14,957 bases of DNA, from contig JABMDH010000056.1 in the NCBI GenBank assembly GCA_015904075.1, forward strand, positions 4,260 to 19,216, written 5' to 3'. The first letter of the stretch is position 1, and the number at the start of each line of letters is the position of its first letter. The position numbers were made by a program, and so were the translations under genes. The notes under the pieces were generated by a model that was not told the DNA's origin, did no database searches, and saw nothing but the letters and a program-made list of their open reading frames with translations. This stretch comes from Nitrospira sp. (GTDB taxonomy: Bacteria > Nitrospirota > Nitrospiria > Nitrospirales > Nitrospiraceae). Shown piece by piece: positions 7,624-14,642 of this stretch.

Positions 7624-8691
7624 TTACCCGCCCGCTTGATCCTTTGCACCGCCTTCGGCCGGTGCCGGCATGGTTTCTTTTCGGCTGAGCCGGATCTTGC
7701 CTTGCTTGTCGATCTCCAGCACCTTCACAAGGATTTGATCGCCTTCGGCCACTTCGTCAGACACCGCCTTGACGCGATGGTGCGCCAACTGCGAGATATG
7801 AACCAATCCGTCCGTTCCCGGCAGCACTTCGACGAAAGCGCCGAAGTCCATGATCTTCCGGACTGTGCCCATATACACTTTCCCGATTTCAACTTCCTCG
7901 GTCAGACGGCCGATGATATCTTTGGCCTTCTGCAACGATACTTCATCAGCGGAGGCAATGGTGACAATTCCGGTATCCTCAATGTTGATCTTGACCCCGC
8001 AATCGGCCTGAATGCCGCGGATCGTTTTTCCGCCCTGGCCGATGATGTCCCGAATCTTGTCTTGTTTGACCTTAATCGTATAAATACGCGGCGCAAACGG
8101 CGACAGATTTTCACGCGCGCCCGTGAGCGCTTTGGCCATATGGCTCAGAATATGAAGCCGGCCTGCGCGAGCCTGTTCCAAGGCCTGCTGCATGAGCGCC
8201 ATGGTGATACCACCAATCTTGATGTCCATCTGCAAGGCCGTAACGCCGTTCTTGGTCCCACACACTTTGAAATCCATGTCGCCGAGATGGTCTTCCAATC
8301 CGAGAATATCGGACAGGATCATCACACCGTTCCCTTCCTTGATCAATCCCATGGCAATACCGGCAACCGGTTCCTTGATCGGAACGCCCGCATCCATCAT
8401 CGCCAGCGTACCGCCGCAGACCGTCGCCATCGAGGACGAGCCGTTGGACTCTAGGATCTCCGAGACAATGCGAAGGGTGTACGGGAAAATGTCTTTGCCG
8501 GGAATGACCGGCTTCAATGCCCGTTCGGCCAATGCACCATGCCCGACTTCCCGCCGGCCTGGTGACCTGAGCGGGCGCGCTTCCCCGACACTGAAGGGCG
8601 GGAAATTATAGTGAAGCATGAAGGTCCGCATGTACTCGCCTTCCAACGCATCGATGCGCTGTTCGTCGTCGGTGGTGCCCAGCGTGACCAC
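7624..8691 (-). CDS. pnp: Polyribonucleotide nucleotidyltransferase (PNPase), C-terminal part
   Basis: Carries residues of about 345-705 of PNPase, the phosphorolytic 3'-5' exoribonuclease of the RNA degradosome. Genuine pnp sequence extends to 8710; 8691 is only the first in-frame GTG. Seen: the second RNase PH domain with FHYNFPP-like [26 protein letters not shown], and the active-site segment [14 protein letters not shown], whose Asp residues (478 and 484 of the joined protein) match E. coli D486 and D492. Then come a KH domain ([11 protein letters not shown]) and an S1 domain ([20 protein letters not shown]). The N-terminal 376 residues lie 4.7 kb away at 13295-14424, sharing a 99-base identical overlap. 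As it stands there is no proper start here, so this piece alone should not make PNPase. Confidence 0.93.
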   Translation of the reverse strand: MVTLGTTDDEQRIDALEGEYMRTFMLHYNFPPFSVGEARPLRSPGRREVGHGALAERALKPVIPGKDIFPYTLRIVSEILESNGSSSMATVCGGTLAMMDAGVPIKEPVAGIAMGLIKEGNGVMILSDILGLEDHLGDMDFKVCGTKNGVTALQMDIKIGGITMALMQQALEQARAGRLHILSHMAKALTGARENLSPFAPRIYTIKVKQDKIRDIIGQGGKTIRGIQADCGVKINIEDTGIVTIASADEVSLQKAKDIIGRLTEEVEIGKVYMGTVRKIMDFGAFVEVLPGTDGLVHISQLAHHRVKAVSDEVAEGDQILVKVLEIDKQGKIRLSRKETMPAPAEGGAKDQAGG

Positions 8692-8710
8692 GGCGAGACT
8701 CTGCGTTTCA
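8612..8710 (-). repeat. 99-base identical pnp repeat, copy in the displaced block
   Basis: Identical base for base to 13295-13393, with mismatching bases immediately on both sides (8611 G versus 13294 C; 8711 T versus 13394 C). It encodes PNPase residues of about 345-376. The length of exactly 99, with no mismatch, is what neighbouring contigs from a de Bruijn assembly with k of 99 would share. Confidence 0.95.
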
Positions 8711-10917
8711 TGACGGAATTACACGGTCCACAGGCGGCGGTGCTCGCGCTGGACGAGCTGGCGAGGCTTGATCCTCGCGAGGTGTTATTCCCGGCTGGAC
8801 TGGACCATGACGCGGCAGCCTGGCTTGATCAAATCAAGGGAACGCGCGTGTGCGAACGACCAGCCGCTTCGTTCGATCGGCGCCATAGTGCGAGGTCTTT
8901 GCTGGACCAATTCCGTGTTCAGTCGCTTGATGCGTTCGGGTGCGCAGATCTAACCGTCGGCCTGGAAGCGGCCGGCGCTGTCTTGCATTACTTTCGTGAA
9001 ACGCAACCGGCGGCCCCGCTGGATCATATTCGGCGAATGACGGTTCGCAGAAGTCATGACGCCATGCATCTGGACGCCGCCACCCTTCGCAATTTGGAAA
9101 TCCTTAAACCGATGTCCTCGGGAGACAGCGCGCAGGAATCGCCCTGTACTGCTCTCGCAGCCGTGCTGGACCGTACGGTCACGGCTATGGGCAGCCGGCT
9201 GCTGCGACAATGGCTGATCAGACCGTTGATTCAATGCGAACCGATCCGCGCCAGACTGGACGCGGTGGGAGAATTGAAGGACCGCCTGGAGGAACGTGTG
9301 GCCTTGCGCGCCGCACTGCGTGAGGTGCAGGATATCGCGCGGCTTGGCAGCCGTATCGTATTGGGCTATGCAGGCCCCCGCGAACTCCTTGCCTTGAAGC
9401 AATCCCTGTCCGTGTTGCCTGAAATCGCATCCAGACTTGCGTCGCTTCAGAGTGCGTTGCTCGTCGAGGCCCGCTCGTCGTGGGATGACGGACGCGATTT
9501 GTACGAGATCATCGAACGCGCCATCCAGCCCGACGCGCCTCCATCCGTTCGCGATGGCAATTTCATTAGAGACGGCTACCATGCCGGCATCGATGAACTG
9601 CGCAAAGCAAGCAAAGAAGGGAAACAATGGATCGCCGGGATTGAACGCAACGAGCGTGAACGTACCGGCATCGACTCACTGAAAGTCAGATACAACCAGG
9701 TGTTCGGCTACTACATCGAGGTGACGAAGGCCAATCTCAGCCGCGTTCCGTCCGACTACATCCGCAAACAAACTCTCGTCAATGCCGAGCGGTTCATGAC
9801 GCCTGAGCTGAAAGCGCTCGAAGAACAAGTGACCGGTGCAGAGGCCAGGTTGCTGGCGCTTGAGCAAGACATCTTCGCTCAACTCCGTGGGCGTTTGGCA
9901 CAAGACGCTCCTCGTCTGGATGCCATGGCACGCAATCTTTCGTTGATTGATGTCGTCGCCGGTCTTGCTGAAACCGCCGCGTTGAATCGTTACACGAGGC
10001 CCGAGGTAGATGAGAGCGGCAGCATCGCCATCCGCAACGGACGCCACCCCGTAGTTGAACAACTTCGCGACGATCGCGCATTCGTTCCCAATGATACGAT
10101 CTTGGATTTGAACAACAACCGCCTGCTGATCTTAACCGGACCCAATATGGCGGGTAAAAGCACCTACCTTCGACAGGTCGCCCTGATCGTTCTCATGGCC
10201 CAAATCGGCAGTTTTGTCCCGGCGGCCAGCTCGCAGATCGGACTGGTGGACCGCATCTTTACCCGCGTGGGCGCTTCGGACAATCTGGCCGGCGGTCTTA
10301 GCACTTTTATGGTGGAGATGGTTGAAACTGCGAATATTCTCAACAGCGCCTCTCAGCGAAGCCTGATTCTACTGGATGAGATTGGCCGTGGCACCAGCAC
10401 GTACGATGGCCTCAGCATCGCGTGGGCAGTGGCGGAACACATTCAGGACCGGACACGTCTGGGCGCGCGTACCCTGTTTGCCACGCACTACCATGAGATG
10501 GTGCAGCTGGAGTACCAGCGCGAAGGAATCAAAAACTACCGGGTCGCGGTCCAAGAGCGCGACGGAGACGTAGTCTTTCTCCGTAAAATTGTCGCGGGAG
10601 GGGCCGACCGGAGCTACGGTATTCACGTGGCCAAACTGGCAGGGCTCCCCGGATCTGTGATCGAACGGGCGCAAGCGGTCCTGACACAGCTGGAACAGCC
10701 GGACTCTTCTATCGCAGGATCAGTCCGAGAACAACCCAATCAGGCAATTCCCCCCCTGCCACAGCCCCATCCCGTGATCGAGGAAGTTAAACAGATTGAC
10801 CTGTTTTCCATGACACCACTCGATGCACTCAACCGCCTGGCTGAACTGCAACGCATGGTCCAACCGGATGACGGCCGCCATGAAAAAAGAACGGCGGCCA
10901 CTCCTGGTCAGGAATGA
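8710..10917 (+). CDS. mutS: DNA mismatch repair protein MutS, C-terminal part
   Basis: Genuine mutS sequence starts at 8711; the ATG at 8710-8712 is created by the junction, its A coming from pnp. It carries the rest of the connector, then the core and clamp ([24 protein letters not shown] region) and the ATPase. Seen: Walker [10 protein letters not shown] (residues 634-642 of the joined protein), Walker [15 protein letters not shown] (D713, E714), the FATHYHEM loop, and the C-terminal [18 protein letters not shown], typical of MutS1. The first 35 bases repeat the end of the N-terminal fragment with two mismatches. Without the mismatch-recognition domain this piece could at most dimerise and hydrolyse ATP. 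The 3' end, including the stop codon, overlaps the terminator of the convergent operon. Confidence 0.93.
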   Translation: MTELHGPQAAVLALDELARLDPREVLFPAGLDHDAAAWLDQIKGTRVCERPAASFDRRHSARSLLDQFRVQSLDAFGCADLTVGLEAAGAVLHYFRETQPAAPLDHIRRMTVRRSHDAMHLDAATLRNLEILKPMSSGDSAQESPCTALAAVLDRTVTAMGSRLLRQWLIRPLIQCEPIRARLDAVGELKDRLEERVALRAALREVQDIARLGSRIVLGYAGPRELLALKQSLSVLPEIASRLASLQSALLVEARSSWDDGRDLYEIIERAIQPDAPPSVRDGNFIRDGYHAGIDELRKASKEGKQWIAGIERNERERTGIDSLKVRYNQVFGYYIEVTKANLSRVPSDYIRKQTLVNAERFMTPELKALEEQVTGAEARLLALEQDIFAQLRGRLAQDAPRLDAMARNLSLIDVVAGLAETAALNRYTRPEVDESGSIAIRNGRHPVVEQLRDDRAFVPNDTILDLNNNRLLILTGPNMAGKSTYLRQVALIVLMAQIGSFVPAASSQIGLVDRIFTRVGASDNLAGGLSTFMVEMVETANILNSASQRSLILLDEIGRGTSTYDGLSIAWAVAEHIQDRTRLGARTLFATHYHEMVQLEYQREGIKNYRVAVQERDGDVVFLRKIVAGGADRSYGIHVAKLAGLPGSVIERAQAVLTQLEQPDSSIAGSVREQPNQAIPPLPQPHPVIEEVKQIDLFSMTPLDALNRLAELQRMVQPDDGRHEKRTAATPGQE
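8711..8745 (+). repeat. 35-base mutS direct repeat, right copy
   Basis: Right partner of 6547-6581. One of its two differences changes an Ala to Val (QAAVL); the other is silent. True mutS sequence continues from here. Confidence 0.9.
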
Positions 10918-10926
10918 CCGCCGTTC
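10883..10926 (-). terminator. Rho-independent terminator of the exported-protein operon, inside the mutS 3' end
   Basis: Read on the minus strand: GAACGGCGGTCA (10926-10915), a 14-base loop, TGGCCGCCGTTC (10900-10889), then six T (10888-10883). The 12-base stem has one non-Watson-Crick pair. It begins 19 bases after the stop codon of the gene at 10946. The plus strand has no T run after the stem, so it should not act on mutS. The mutS stop codon (10915-10917) is part of the stem. Confidence 0.85.
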
Positions 10927-10945
10927 AATCGATCCAACCGAGAAA

Positions 10946-11611
10946 TCAGTGGGCTTGGTTATACTGTGCCGTTGCGGGAATCATCCCGCCGATGGCTTTC
11001 CCCCCCGGGATCATTACATCGTACTGCATACCGACATTGGATCCATCCGGACTCACCTGTGACGTGGTGAGCCCACGCTTCGCCGCCACACACGCTGCAT
11101 CATTCTCGCTCTTTCCGGCACATTCCTTAAACTGAAGCGCGGCAATACTCAGCGGTTTGCCAATAGTCCCGGCCACCTCGGGGAGTTTCTTGACCGAGGA
11201 AATCACCCGGTGATTTTGTTCAGTTTCTGTGGCAACAAACTCGACGAGATCCGTTGTGCTGCCCGGAGGTACTTCTTTCGCTGCTGCCGGTCCCGCATGC
11301 GGGCGGCCCATTTTCTTCAACTCGCTCCACGCGCCCTTGTCCGCATAAAACTTCAAGGTCTTGCCGGGATGAACCTTTTGCCAGAACAACCCGCTTTCGG
11401 CCTGTCCGCCATATACGGATACATTAATCCAGACCGCCTCATCATAAGGATCGAGTACGATCACACGCCCCTGAATCGTCGTGGGCTTGCTCATGTCCCC
11501 CCACTCGAACCGCTCTTGGAAAGATTCAATTGCCAGTGCCGTGGAAGCCATGCCGGCTACTAATGCCAGAGCTGCTATTGCGGCTCCGCCTTGTTTCTGC
11601 AGCGTCATCAT
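10946..11611 (-). CDS. Exported protein of unknown function (distal gene of pair)
   Basis: I do not recognise a family. From ATG 11611 it has 221 residues. The first 27 form a signal peptide: Lys near the start, a hydrophobic core AAIAALALVAGMAS, and an ALA cleavage site before IESFQERFEW. The mature part of about 194 residues is soluble, with no further membrane segment. It has two Cys close together (ECAGKSENDAAC) that could form a disulfide in the periplasm, and a glycine-rich end (MIPGGKAIGGMIPA). The frame stays open to ATG 11632, but GGAGGA sits four bases before 11611 and the signal peptide is more typical from there. It follows the gene ending at 11666 by 54 bases and precedes a strong terminator, so it is the last gene of a two-gene unit. 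The segment TIQGRV resembles TLQGRV in its neighbour, a faint hint of relatedness. Confidence 0.85.
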   Translation of the reverse strand: MMTLQKQGGAAIAALALVAGMASTALAIESFQERFEWGDMSKPTTIQGRVIVLDPYDEAVWINVSVYGGQAESGLFWQKVHPGKTLKFYADKGAWSELKKMGRPHAGPAAAKEVPPGSTTDLVEFVATETEQNHRVISSVKKLPEVAGTIGKPLSIAALQFKECAGKSENDAACVAAKRGLTTSQVSPDGSNVGMQYDVMIPGGKAIGGMIPATAQYNQAH

Positions 11612-11615
11612 TACG

Positions 11616-11621
11616 TCCTCC
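11616..11621 (-). promoter_or_regulatory. Ribosome binding site fixing the start at 11611
   Basis: TCCTCC on the plus strand reads GGAGGA on the minus strand, four bases before ATG 11611 and seven before the adjacent ATG 11608. It lies downstream of the more distant ATG 11632, which argues against that start. Which of the two tandem ATGs is used cannot be told. Confidence 0.7.
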
Positions 11622-11665
11622 TTCAACGACATGCGAGGATAGATTAATTGGCTCGTCGCTATGCC

Positions 11666-12181
11666 TTAATCGCCTTTGATCACCTTGAAACCGGTGATCG
11701 TTCGTCCGTCCAATGTCACTTCCATTGCCACAAGTTCTTGTGACGCCTTGATGATTTGATCCATCAGGGCCTTATCCTTCACAGCTAACCGCACCGTCGT
11801 AGCCGCGTGGTACCAGCCGGAATACGCGTTATTTTTTTCAGTGCCACCGGCAAATCCCCAGGCGCAGCAGCTCAATAACGGATCGGGTGGTTTCACATCC
11901 AGCATCGTCGATGAGCGCCCCGCCGGTGTACCGGATGCCGGCTCTCCTGTATTCCAATACTGAATACCGAACAGCAATTCTCCGTCCGGATTATCCGCCC
12001 ATTGCGACCACACACGGCCTTGGAGCGTCTTCACAGCTTCCGCCTTGAGTGGCTTTCCACCGACGATCGCATCGGCCAGACCTATTTTTTCGATCGCACC
12101 GGCAGCCAAGGCAGATTCGGCCGCCAGCAAGCCGACGGCGGAGAACAGCGCGACTGCGGCTAGAACGGTTGTCCTTTTCAT
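11666..12181 (-). CDS. Exported protein of unknown function (proximal gene of pair)
   Basis: I do not recognise a family. From ATG 12181 it has 171 residues. Residues 1-26 form a signal peptide: MKRTT, a hydrophobic core of about 15, and a SALA cleavage site before AGAIEKIG. The mature part of about 145 residues has a vicinal Cys pair (SCCAWGFAGG), many aromatic residues (WSQWADN, QYWNTG, SGWYHA) and an acidic/basic C terminus (TGFKVIKGD). The adjacent cysteines and Trp clusters could suit a metal, cofactor or disulfide role, but that is speculation. The frame is open to ATG 12244. AAGGAGGG seven bases before ATG 12181 and the clean signal peptide decide for the shorter form. It is the first gene of the two-gene unit with the gene at 10946-11611. 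Confidence 0.83.
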   Translation of the reverse strand: MKRTTVLAAVALFSAVGLLAAESALAAGAIEKIGLADAIVGGKPLKAEAVKTLQGRVWSQWADNPDGELLFGIQYWNTGEPASGTPAGRSSTMLDVKPPDPLLSCCAWGFAGGTEKNNAYSGWYHAATTVRLAVKDKALMDQIIKASQELVAMEVTLDGRTITGFKVIKGD

Positions 12182-12188
12182 ACCTCGT

Positions 12189-12196
12189 CCCTCCTT
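12189..12196 (-). promoter_or_regulatory. Ribosome binding site fixing the start at 12181
   Basis: CCCTCCTT on the plus strand reads AAGGAGGG on the minus strand and ends seven bases before ATG 12181. The longer alternative start (12244) would bury this site within coding sequence. Confidence 0.7.
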
Positions 12197-12419
12197 CGTA
12201 CAAGAGTTAAAGACATAGCCCGTAATCTTTTGAACAGCAATCATTATTCAGGCATGTTCTACGCGAAACCACCGACTGCGGGAGCGTATCACACCCCGTT
12301 GAATATCTTTCCTTCGTCACTCCGCCACGTGTCCGTATATTCTGTCAGGACAACGGAGTTGAAACGGTACTGAATCGGGCATTTTATGTCAAGAAAATGT
12401 TTGTCGCCCGATGTGGCGC

Positions 12420-12449
12420 ACTATACCGCCATGAGATTATGCAAATCAA
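12420..12449 (-). promoter_or_regulatory. Possible promoter upstream of the exported-protein pair
   Basis: On the minus strand: TTGATT (12449-12444), an 18-base spacer and TATAGT (12425-12420). The -10 box matches five of six and the -35 four of six. It would leave a leader of about 230 bases before 12181. The rest of the gene-free stretch 12182-12469 shows no other clear signal. A weaker candidate nearer the gene (TTGCTG, 17 bases, TATGTC) matches poorly. Confidence 0.35.
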
Positions 12450-12469
12450 TCGGTTGTACGCCCAACTCC

Positions 12470-13288
12470 CTACTGCAACGCTGCTACCTGACGAGACGAA
12501 AGCGGGCCTAAGGCAGTAATCGCCATCGTACCCGGCGCGAATAACTCCTGCGCAACGTGCGCAACGCGCTGTCCCGTGACGGCATCGATGTCCGACAGCA
12601 TCTCTTCGAGACTCGTATGGCCCCCCGTGATCAGCTCATCCTTTGCCAACTTGTTCATACGACTATGCGAACTCTCCAGGCTTAGCATCAGACTGCCTTT
12701 CATCTGGTCCTTAGTCCGCTTGAGTTCCGCCCGCTCGATGCCGCGCGCCGCCATTTTCCTGACTTCACGCCGGATCAAATCCAGCACACGTTCTACTTCT
12801 TGTGCGCGGGTTCCGGCATAGACCGTCATCGTGCCCCCATCCGAATAGCCGGACAAAAACGAATAAATCGAGTAGGCCAACCCACGCTTTTCACGAATCT
12901 CCTGAAAAAGGCGTGAACTGACGCTTCCGCCCAGTACGCTGTTCAGCACATAGGCCGCATAGCGGTCTTTGTGGCCTGCCGGAATTCCCTTCAGTCCGAC
13001 ACACAGGTGAACCTGTTCCAACGACTTCCGTTTGGTTACGACGCCGCCACAGATGTCCGGCGGCCAACGCCTGCGCGGCTCGGCACTCACGGACGGACGA
13101 TGCCGCCCGAATGTACGGGCCATCGTCTGTTCAAGACGACGCTGGTCGAAGTTTCCTGCAACTGCGAGTACCATTTCCTGAGGTCGGTAGTGAGTCCCGA
13201 CATAGTCCAGGAGATCATCCCTCCTCAGTTTCGCAATCGTCGGTTCCTGCCCAAGAATCGGCCGGCTTAAGGGATGGCGGCCCATCAC
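12470..13288 (-). CDS. M16 family peptidase, C-terminal part (5' end missing)
   Basis: Genuine M16 sequence runs from 13294 to the stop at 12470, equivalent to residues 144-417. GTG 13288 is simply the first possible start and corresponds to Val146 of the full protein. It lacks the zinc motif HFIEH and the third zinc ligand, so it cannot be an active protease alone. Seen: MGRHPLSRPILGQ, YRPQEMVLAVAGNFD, GGSVSSRLFQEIREKRGLAY and the natural end KLAKDELITGGHTSLEEMLS to ITALGPLSS, absent from the other copy. The overlap with the copy at 6581-7191 is about 93% in DNA and nearly identical in protein. It directly abuts truncated pnp with a two-base TG microhomology, which marks the missing 1.42 kb. 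Confidence 0.9.
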   Translation of the reverse strand: MMGRHPLSRPILGQEPTIAKLRRDDLLDYVGTHYRPQEMVLAVAGNFDQRRLEQTMARTFGRHRPSVSAEPRRRWPPDICGGVVTKRKSLEQVHLCVGLKGIPAGHKDRYAAYVLNSVLGGSVSSRLFQEIREKRGLAYSIYSFLSGYSDGGTMTVYAGTRAQEVERVLDLIRREVRKMAARGIERAELKRTKDQMKGSLMLSLESSHSRMNKLAKDELITGGHTSLEEMLSDIDAVTGQRVAHVAQELFAPGTMAITALGPLSSRQVAALQ

Positions 13289-13296
13289 AAGCCCTG
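12686..13296 (-). repeat. 611-base M16 peptidase repeat, copy at the pnp locus
   Basis: Partner of 6581-7191. This copy continues to the natural 3' end of the gene at 12470. On the other side it stops abruptly at 13294-13296, where pnp sequence takes over with only a TG shared between the two. Confidence 0.92.
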
Positions 13297-14424
13297 AAGC
13301 ATGAAGGTCCGCATGTACTCGCCTTCCAACGCATCGATGCGCTGTTCGTCGTCGGTGGTGCCCAGCGTGACCACGGCGAGACTCTGCGTTTCACCACGCG
13401 TGAAGAGTGCCGATCCATGCGTGCGCGGCAGTACGCCCACTTCACAAGTAATCGGCCGGATGTCCGAAGGGCCTCGGCCGTCCGCACGAGAACCCTTTTC
13501 GAGAATCATGTTCCGGACTTCCGTGTACTCCAGTCCATGAAACACGATCTTGATGTGCCGTTCACTCGTGGAGACCTCCGGATTCTTGAGCTTTTCGACT
13601 GCCTCCGCCATCACCTGATCCAACCGTTCCTGGCGCGCCGCCTTGTTGGGAATCATGATCGCATCACGAATAGGCTGCGCGACCATGTCTTTCACCTTCG
13701 CCGCGAGCGTCGGATCGATCGCTTCGACCTTCACTTCACGCTTCTTGTTTCCGACTTTCTTGGCCAACTCGGTAATTTTGGCCACGATCTTCTTGATTTC
13801 GGCATGCGCCAATTCAAGCGCTTGCAGCATCGTCGCTTCCGGCAATTCGTTCGCCCCTGCTTCGACCATCATGATGGCATCGGCGGTGCCTGCGACGACC
13901 AGATGCAACTCGCTCTTCTCCATGGTTTCAAGGTCGGGGTTCACGATGAACTGCCCGTTGACCCTGCCGATCTTGACGCCGGCAACCGGACCTTGAAACG
14001 GGATGTTCGAGATGGAGAGCGCGGCGGAAGCGGCTGTGATGCTGATGACGTCGGACGTGCCGGTTTTGTCGGCGGACAGCACCGACGCGATCACTTGGGT
14101 CTCGAAATAATACCCTTCGGGGAACAGCGGGCGAAGCGGGCGATCGATCAAGCGGCTGGTAAGAACCTCCTTCTCCGACGGCCGCCCTTCACGCTTGAAA
14201 TACCCCCCTGGTATTTTTCCAGCCGCGTACGTTTTCTCCTGATAATCGACTGTGAGTGGAAGAAAATCGATGCCCGGCTTGGCCGTCTGCGCAGCCACCG
14301 CGGTTGCCAAGATCACCGTATCTCCGTAGGAGGCCCAGATCGATCCGTCTGCTTGTTTAGCGACACGTCCGGTTTCAAGCCGGAGTATCCGTCCAGCTAT
14401 CTCGATCTCAACTGTTTGTACCAT
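13285..14424 (-). CDS. pnp: Polyribonucleotide nucleotidyltransferase (PNPase), N-terminal part
   Basis: Residues 1-376 of PNPase, followed by three foreign residues (QGL) and a stop at 13285 from M16 sequence. Seen: the first RNase PH domain (FLPLTVDYQEKTYAAGKIPG, YFKREGRPSE, SRLIDRPLRPLFPEGY), the all-helical linker (about 215-300) and the start of the second RNase PH domain (GVLPRTHGSALFTRGETQ). It lacks the active-site Asp pair and the KH and S1 domains, all of which are at 7624-8710. Joined, the two parts give about 705 residues, normal for PNPase. Start ATG 14424 has GGAG a short distance upstream. It follows rpsO in the classic rpsO-pnp order. Confidence 0.95.
   Translation of the reverse strand: MVQTVEIEIAGRILRLETGRVAKQADGSIWASYGDTVILATAVAAQTAKPGIDFLPLTVDYQEKTYAAGKIPGGYFKREGRPSEKEVLTSRLIDRPLRPLFPEGYYFETQVIASVLSADKTGTSDVISITAASAALSISNIPFQGPVAGVKIGRVNGQFIVNPDLETMEKSELHLVVAGTADAIMMVEAGANELPEATMLQALELAHAEIKKIVAKITELAKKVGNKKREVKVEAIDPTLAAKVKDMVAQPIRDAIMIPNKAARQERLDQVMAEAVEKLKNPEVSTSERHIKIVFHGLEYTEVRNMILEKGSRADGRGPSDIRPITCEVGVLPRTHGSALFTRGETQSLAVVTLGTTDDEQRIDALEGEYMRTFMLQGL
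13295..13393 (-). repeat. 99-base identical pnp repeat, copy in the pnp N-terminal piece
   Basis: Partner of 8612-8710. It is the last genuine pnp sequence of the 5' piece before the jump into M16 peptidase sequence. Confidence 0.95.
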
Positions 14425-14492
14425 CTAGGGGTCTCCTCTGTTAGGTCCCACAGATGCCCACAGAGATAGGCTCACCAGCACGAGTGGAGGAT

Positions 14493-14565
14493 GTGAGTGC
14501 ATGAGTCATTCGCCATGCGAGAATACTCATCATTCGCCACTCACGACTGACAACGGTTTGTCAGT
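14493..14565 (-). promoter_or_regulatory. Structured rpsO-pnp intergenic leader (hairpins)
   Basis: A perfect 8-base hairpin, ACTGACAA (14546-14553), CGGT loop, TTGTCAGT (14558-14565), can be extended by CTC/GAG past a three-base bulge. Nearby GTGAGTG (14493-14499) can pair with CACTCAC (14538-14544), and TCATTCGCCA occurs twice (14506-14515 and 14530-14539). No T run follows, so it is not a classical terminator. In E. coli the pnp leader folds into a stem cut by RNase III for PNPase autoregulation; a similar role here is only an analogy. Confidence 0.45.
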
Positions 14566-14605
14566 GAGCATATGTCCGTGTTCACCTGTGCGACGTCCGT
14601 TTCAT

Positions 14606-14620
14606 GCCGCCGCGGGCGGC
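14606..14620 (-). promoter_or_regulatory. GC-rich hairpin just after rpsO
   Basis: GCCGCC (14606-14611), GCG loop, GGCGGC (14615-14620), about 22 bases after the rpsO stop. It lies in an extremely GC-rich stretch. No T run follows on the minus strand, so it may protect the rpsO 3' end or attenuate read-through rather than terminate. Confidence 0.4.
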
Positions 14621-14642
14621 GCCGGGCCGCGCAGTGCGCAGC

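Larger units (their letters stand above)
6582..8710. other. Displaced block carrying M16 5' part and pnp 3' part
   Basis: This block interrupts mutS exactly between codon 169 and its continuation. It carries no transposase, integrase or terminal inverted repeats. The stretch missing from the pnp-M16 locus at 13294/13295 is 7192-8611, about 1.42 kb, and lies wholly inside this block. The block also overlaps that locus by about 611 bases on the M16 side and 99 bases on the pnp side. Moving it to between 13294 and 13295, with overlaps merged, repairs all three broken genes. Contig misordering is the likely cause. Confidence 0.85.

Noticed and set aside
6582..8710. Insertion sequence, transposon or prophage cargo inside mutS
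   Set aside because: There is no transposase, integrase or inverted terminal repeat. The content is only housekeeping gene pieces that exactly fill the gap in the neighbouring locus.
6582..8710. Programmed gene rearrangement or phase variation of mutS
   Set aside because: The flanking repeats are short and imperfect, the block has no recombinase, and the same event would also have to break pnp and the peptidase gene. Misordered contigs explain more with less.
11633..11665. Longer starts for the two exported proteins (11632 and 12244)
   Set aside because: Strong ribosome sites and well-formed signal peptides point to 11611 and 12181.
13111..14469. Long plus-strand open frame of 452 codons
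   Set aside because: It is antisense to pnp and M16 sequence, crosses the chimeric junction and has no family features. Long antisense frames are expected in GC-rich genes.
14493..14565. CRISPR-like or attachment-site repeats in the rpsO-pnp spacer
   Set aside because: There are only two copies of a 10-base direct repeat, without regular spacing. They are better explained as part of a folded leader.
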